A program made the translations under genes and the position numbers. This document shows positions 59,830-64,000 of a stretch of DNA of 64,000 nt, one piece after another; within the stretch, counting starts at the first letter, position 1, and each line of letters begins with the position of its first letter. The notes under the pieces were generated by a model. It saw only the letters and a list, made by a program, of their open reading frames with translations. It was not told the origin of the DNA and did no database searches. The stretch comes from Arthrobacter antioxidans (GTDB lineage Bacteria; Actinomycetota; Actinomycetes; Actinomycetales; Micrococcaceae): assembly GCF_023100725.1 (NCBI RefSeq), contig NZ_CP095501.1, forward strand, positions 248,001-312,000. The letters run 5' to 3'.

Positions 59830-61340
59830 GCCCCCTCAGCACCACCCTCGACGCCTACGAAGTCTGGTTCCTCACGGGCAGCCAGGAGCTCTACGGCGAG
59901 GAGACACTGCAGCAGGTCGCCGAGCAGTCACAGGAGATCGTCCGCCTGCTCGGGGAGTCCGGCCTGCCCGTGAAGGTGGTCTGGAAGCCCACCCTGAAGG
60001 ATTCCGCCTCGATCCGGCGCATGGCGCTGGAGGCCAACGCCGCGGACCACGCGATCGGGGTGATCGCCTGGATGCACACCTTCAGTCCCGCGAAGATGTG
60101 GATCGCGGGGCTCGACGCCCTCCGCAAGCCCCTGCTGCACCTGCATACGCAGATCAACGTGGCGCTGCCGTGGGGCGAGATCGACTTCGACTTCATGAAC
60201 CTCAACCAGGCCGCCCACGGGGACCGCGAGTTCGGCTACATCCAGTCGCGCCTCGGGGTGCCGCGGAAGACCGTCGTGGGGCACGTGTCCAGTCCCGACG
60301 TCTGCGCGAGGATCGCGTCCTGGCAGCGGGCCGCCGCCGGCTGGGCCGCCGTCCACGACCTCAGGGTGGCCCGCTTCGGCGACAACATGCGCAACGTCGC
60401 CGTCACCGAGGGGGACAAGACCGAGGCCGAGCTGCGCTTCGGCGTCTCGATCAACACGTGGGGCGTCAACGACCTCGTCGCCGCCGTCGAGGCCCAGTCG
60501 GAGGCCGACGTCGATGCCCTCGTCGCCGAGTACGAGGAGACGTACGACGTGGTCCCGGAGCTCCGCCGCGGCGGGGACCGGCACGAGTCGCTGCGCTACG
60601 GCGCCCGGCAGGAACTCGGCCTGCTCTCCTTCCTCGAGGAGGGCGGCTTCGGGGCCTTCACGACCAGCTTCGAGGATCTCGGCGCGCTCCGGCAGCTGCC
60701 CGGCCTCGCCGTCCAGCGCCTCATGGCGCGCGGCTACGGCTTCGGTGCCGAGGGCGACTGGAAGACCGCCGTCCTCGTCCGGGCCGCGAAGGTCATGGGC
60801 GCCGGACTCCCGGGCGGCGCCTCCCTCATGGAGGACTACACGTACCACCTGGTGCCGGGGGAGGAGAAGATCCTCGGTGCGCACATGCTCGAGATCTGCC
60901 CCACCCTGACCACCGCGAAGCCTTCCCTCGAGGTGCACCCGCTGGGGATCGGCGGCAAGGAGGACCCCGTGCGCCTCGTGTTCGACACGGATGCCGGCGC
61001 GGGCGTCGTCGTCGCGATGTCGGACCTGCGCGACCGCTTCCGCCTCACCGCGAACGCCGTCGAGGTGGTGCCGCCCGACGCGCCGCTCCCCAACCTGCCG
61101 GTGGCCCGCGCGGTGTGGAAGCCGGAGCCGAGCCTGGAGACCTCCGCGGCCGCGTGGCTCAGCGCCGGGGCCGCGCACCACACCGTCCTCACCACCGCGG
61201 TGGGCCTCGAGGTCTTCGAGGACTTCGCGGACATCGCCGAGGTGGAACTGCTGCGGATCGACGCTGACACGACGCTGCGGGACTTCCAGCGTGAACTGCG
61301 CTGGAACGCCGCCTACTACCGGCTGGCCCAGAAACTGTAG
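59826..61340 (+). CDS. araA: L-arabinose isomerase
   Basis: 504 residues from ATG 59826, coupled to ara[20 protein letters not shown] at the start is diagnostic. Further marks are [48 protein letters not shown] (substrate loop), and the metal-site region [12 protein letters not shown] ... [21 protein letters not shown]. It isomerises L-arabinose to L-ribulose. The order araB-araD-araA with ATGA joins keeps their output matched. Confidence 0.97.
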   Translation: MSPLSTTLDAYEVWFLTGSQELYGEETLQQVAEQSQEIVRLLGESGLPVKVVWKPTLKDSASIRRMALEANAADHAIGVIAWMHTFSPAKMWIAGLDALRKPLLHLHTQINVALPWGEIDFDFMNLNQAAHGDREFGYIQSRLGVPRKTVVGHVSSPDVCARIASWQRAAAGWAAVHDLRVARFGDNMRNVAVTEGDKTEAELRFGVSINTWGVNDLVAAVEAQSEADVDALVAEYEETYDVVPELRRGGDRHESLRYGARQELGLLSFLEEGGFGAFTTSFEDLGALRQLPGLAVQRLMARGYGFGAEGDWKTAVLVRAAKVMGAGLPGGASLMEDYTYHLVPGEEKILGAHMLEICPTLTTAKPSLEVHPLGIGGKEDPVRLVFDTDAGAGVVVAMSDLRDRFRLTANAVEVVPPDAPLPNLPVARAVWKPEPSLETSAAAWLSAGAAHHTVLTTAVGLEVFEDFADIAEVELLRIDADTTLRDFQRELRWNAAYYRLAQKL

Positions 61341-61398
61341 GACCCTCTCCCTGAAAGCCGGCAATGCTGCCGGAAACCACTCACAAGAAAGATCCACC

Positions 61399-62517
61399 AT
61401 GAATCGGAAATACCTGGCCGGCATCGCGGCCGCCAGCATCCTGACGCTCAGCCTGACCGCGTGCGGTGGAAGCCGTGGCGGCGGCGACGACGCCGCCGCA
61501 GGGGACGGATCCAACGAGGGCGCGAAGATCGGCGTCGCCATGCCCACGCAGCAGTCCGAGCGCTGGATCGCCGACGGCGAGAACGTCAAGAGCCAGCTCG
61601 AGGACCTCGGCTACGAGGTGGACCTGCAGTTCGCCAACGACGACATCCCCACGCAGGTCTCGCAGATCGAGAACATGATCAACGGCGGCGTGAAGGCCCT
61701 CGTCATCGCCTCGATCGACGGCACCACCCTCACGAGCGTCCTCGACCAGGCCGAGTCCCAGGACATCCCGGTCATCGCCTACGACCGTCTCATCAACGAA
61801 TCCGAAACCGTGGACTATTACACGACCTTCGACAACGAGGAGGTCGGCGTCCAGCAGGCCACGTCACTGCTCACCGGCCTCGGCATCCTCGACGCCGAGG
61901 GCAACGAGACGGGCGAGGAGGGCCCCTTCGACGTCGAGCTCTTCGCCGGCAGCCCGGACGACAACAACGCCACGTTCTTCTGGGACGGCGCCATGAAGAC
62001 CCTCCAGCCCTACCTGGACAGCGGTGTGCTGCGTGTGCCCAGCGGTCAGACCGACTTCGAGCAGGCAGCGATCCTCCGCTGGCTCCCCGACACCGCGCAG
62101 GACCGCATGGAGGACCTCCTCACGGTCGGCGGCGGCGAGCGCCTCGAGGGCGTCCTCTCGCCCTACGACGGCCTGTCGATCGGCATCATCTCGGCCCTGA
62201 CCTCCGGCGGTTACTCCGCGGACGAGCTGCCCGTCGTCACCGGCCAGGACGCCGAGGTCGGCTCGATGAAGTCCATCATCGCCGGCGAGCAGTACTCGAC
62301 GATCTTCAAGGACGTGCGCGAGCTCGGCAAGCAGGCCGTGACCATGGTGGACGCCCTCATGAAGGGCGAGGAGCCCGAGGTGAACGACACCGAGACGTAC
62401 GACAACGGGGTCAAGGTAGTCCCCTCCTACCTGCTCGAGTCCGAGATCGTCACGGTGGACAACTACGAGGCCGCCCTCGTGGAGACCGGCTACTACACCG
62501 AGGACGAGCTCAAGTAG
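61399..62517 (+). CDS. ChvE-type multiple-sugar ABC binding lipoprotein
   Basis: 372 residues from ATG 61399. Lipobox LTAC with Cys22. ChvE/XylF-type fold: [102 protein letters not shown]. ChvE-type proteins bind arabinose, galactose and glucose. Following araA, the natural ligand is probably L-arabinose. A stem-loop separates it from the ATPase gene. Confidence 0.93.
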   Translation: MNRKYLAGIAAASILTLSLTACGGSRGGGDDAAAGDGSNEGAKIGVAMPTQQSERWIADGENVKSQLEDLGYEVDLQFANDDIPTQVSQIENMINGGVKALVIASIDGTTLTSVLDQAESQDIPVIAYDRLINESETVDYYTTFDNEEVGVQQATSLLTGLGILDAEGNETGEEGPFDVELFAGSPDDNNATFFWDGAMKTLQPYLDSGVLRVPSGQTDFEQAAILRWLPDTAQDRMEDLLTVGGGERLEGVLSPYDGLSIGIISALTSGGYSADELPVVTGQDAEVGSMKSIIAGEQYSTIFKDVRELGKQAVTMVDALMKGEEPEVNDTETYDNGVKVVPSYLLESEIVTVDNYEAALVETGYYTEDELK

Positions 62518-62540
62518 GCGTCCGGCAGCATTCCTGACCC

Positions 62541-62573
62541 CGTGGCTCCGGACCGTCCTGGTCCGGAGCCACG
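62541..62573 (+). other. Intercistronic stem-loop after the sugar-binding-protein gene
   Basis: CGTGGCTCCGGACC (62541-62554) pairs with GGTCCGGAGCCACG (62560-62573), a 14-bp stem around GTCCT, 24 bases after the stop. Like the one at 28912-28935 it sits between a binding-protein gene and the rest of its importer and may set unequal expression. Confidence 0.75.
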
Positions 62574-62628
62574 GGTCCCCTCGCCCGGCCGTAGCCGGGA
62601 CTTCCACACGAGTAAGCGAGGCCTGACC

Positions 62629-64000
62629 ATGGTGGAGAACATCCTCAGGATGCACCGCATCACCAAGACCTTCCCGGGCGTGAAGGCACTGCAGGACGTC
62701 GACCTGGACGTCGCGCGCGGAGAAGTCCACGCGATCTGCGGGGAGAACGGGGCCGGGAAATCGACCCTCATGAAAGTACTGTCCGGGGTCTACCCGCACG
62801 GCACGTACGAGGGTGACATCGAGTTCGAGGACGCCGTCGTGGAGTTCAGGGACATCCGCGACAGCGAACGCGCCGGCGTCGTCATCATCCACCAGGAACT
62901 CGCCCTCTCCCCCTTCCTGTCCGTCGCCGAGAACATCTTCCTCGGCAACGAACGCGAGAAGCGCGGCTTCATCGACTGGAACGAGACCAACGTGGAGGCG
63001 GGAAAGCTCCTGCGCCGTGTGGGCCTCGACCTGAACCCCGTGGTCAGGGCCGGCGACATCGGTGTGGGCAAGCAGCAGCTCGTCGAGATCGCCAAGGCGC
63101 TGTCGAAGAACGTCAAGCTGCTCATCCTCGACGAACCCACGGCGGCGCTCAACGACGAGGACTCCCGGCACCTCCTCGGGCTCGTCAAGGGGCTCCGGGC
63201 CGAGGGCATCACCTGCATCATCATCAGTCACAAGCTCAACGAGATCCGCGAGATCGCCGACTCCGTGACCATCCTCCGCGACGGGCGCACCATCGAGACG
63301 CTCAGCCTGCATGACGGCTCCGTTTCCGAGGAGCGGATCATCCGGGGCATGGTCGGGCGTGACATGGAGAGCCGCTACCCGGACCGCATGCCGGTCATCG
63401 GCGAGGAGGTCCTCCGCGTCGAGGACTGGACGGTGCGCCACCCCCAGGAGAGCAGCCGGGTGATCGTCGACGCAGCGAACCTCTCCGTCCGTGCCGGCGA
63501 GGTGGTCGGCATCGCGGGCCTCATGGGCGCGGGGCGCACAGAGCTGGCCATGAGCATCTTCGGCAGGAGCTACGGCTCCCACATCACGGGCACGCTCTAC
63601 AAGAACGGTTCGCCGATCACCGCGCGCACGGTCGGGGAGGCGATCCGGCACGGCATCGCGTATGCAACGGAGGACCGGAAACGGTACGGCCTGAACCTGA
63701 TCGACGACATCAAGCGCAACATCTCCGGCGCCGCCCTGGGAAAGCTCGCGAAGCGCGGCTGGGTGGACAGCGGCAGGGAGGCCGTCGTCGCCGGCGACTA
63801 CCGGCGGTCCATGAACATCAAGGCGCCGTCCGTCACCTCCATCACCGGCAAGCTTTCCGGTGGCAACCAGCAGAAGGTGGTGCTCTCCAAGTGGATGTTC
63901 TCGGACCCCGACGTCCTCATCCTCGACGAGCCCACCCGCGGGATCGACGTCGGCGCGAAGTACGAGATCTACACGATCATCAACCGCCTGGCCGCCGAGG
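62629..64000 (+). CDS. Multiple-sugar ABC ATPase (GguA/MmsA-like), cut by window end
   Basis: 457 residues visible from ATG 62629; members are about 510 long, so the end lies outside. First domain: Walker [11 protein letters not shown]-loop [11 protein letters not shown], signature region [16 protein letters not shown], Walker [12 protein letters not shown]. Second domain: [29 protein letters not shown] and [16 protein letters not shown]. The insertion [22 protein letters not shown] is typical of the GguA type. A GguB-type permease gene is expected next. Confidence 0.95.
   Translation, partial: MVENILRMHRITKTFPGVKALQDVDLDVARGEVHAICGENGAGKSTLMKVLSGVYPHGTYEGDIEFEDAVVEFRDIRDSERAGVVIIHQELALSPFLSVAENIFLGNEREKRGFIDWNETNVEAGKLLRRVGLDLNPVVRAGDIGVGKQQLVEIAKALSKNVKLLILDEPTAALNDEDSRHLLGLVKGLRAEGITCIIISHKLNEIREIADSVTILRDGRTIETLSLHDGSVSEERIIRGMVGRDMESRYPDRMPVIGEEVLRVEDWTVRHPQESSRVIVDAANLSVRAGEVVGIAGLMGAGRTELAMSIFGRSYGSHITGTLYKNGSPITARTVGEAIRHGIAYATEDRKRYGLNLIDDIKRNISGAALGKLAKRGWVDSGREAVVAGDYRRSMNIKAPSVTSITGKLSGGNQQKVVLSKWMFSDPDVLILDEPTRGIDVGAKYEIYTIINRLAAE

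Overview
The window is about 70% G+C, densely coded DNA with many GTG and TTG starts and many 4-base ATGA/GTGA gene overlaps. Together with the gene content (short NH3-dependent nadE, SpoU methylase - class II fba - DUF3151 - purA neighbourhood, actinobacterial Asp23 operon, Rv0500A-like HTH protein), this points to a chromosome of a free-living actinobacterium, most likely Micrococcaceae (Arthrobacter group). I saw no phage genes, transposases, rRNA genes or CRISPR arrays.

Layout. 1-4780: 3' end of a secreted protein, a Pro/Thr-rich surface protein, GtrA, a zinc-type alcohol dehydrogenase, and a redox module (alpha/beta hydrolase-like protein, soxR, flavin reductase) with a textbook SoxR operator. 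4908-8417: a quinone-reductase-like SDR divergent from a Gfo/Idh - ThuA pair, then a P-loop sugar/nucleoside kinase gene with a one-base frameshift. 8507-15742: small metabolic and hypothetical genes (lipoprotein, YjbR, double-hotdog thioesterase, ADH, MFS, thiamine-binding protein, GNAT, spermidine-synthase-like). 15775-18986: LysR regulator divergent from an MHS permease - 3-hydroxybutyrate dehydrogenase pair. 19171-23753: AzgA-type purine permease, CopC-like protein, short flavoprotein, double Usp protein, mini-zincin. 23900-24334: tRNA-Glu, tRNA-Asp and tRNA-Phe with a terminator. 24526-27368: a lipoprotein and a five-gene Asp23/AmaP envelope operon.

27549-31966 is an alpha-glucoside-type ABC importer operon (aglEFG-like plus LacI) with a palindromic operator over its promoter. 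32057-34562 holds a conserved hypothetical gene, xth and nadE. 34677-42733 is a seven-gene reverse-strand operon (ribose-type ATPase, two permeases, binding protein, DTE-like epimerase, Gfo/Idh dehydrogenase, second TIM-barrel isomerase), ending at an 18-bp terminator and divergent from a ROK regulator. Its substrate is unknown. 44102-45290 holds a DUF559 endonuclease-like gene flanked by copies of a hairpin-containing repeat. 45394-53811 contains pyrE, a TAT-type hydrolase, a HAD phosphatase, an RNA methylase, fba and purA. 53885-55268 holds a SurA-like lipoprotein and DUF427. From 55348 onward come a nitrilase-family amidase, a LacI regulator, araB-araD-araA, and a sugar ABC importer (binding protein, then an ATPase cut by the window end).

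Taken together, the window looks specialised for sugar and polyol scavenging. Three ABC sugar importers, each with its own regulator, sit next to the matching or presumed catabolic enzymes, scattered among ordinary housekeeping genes.
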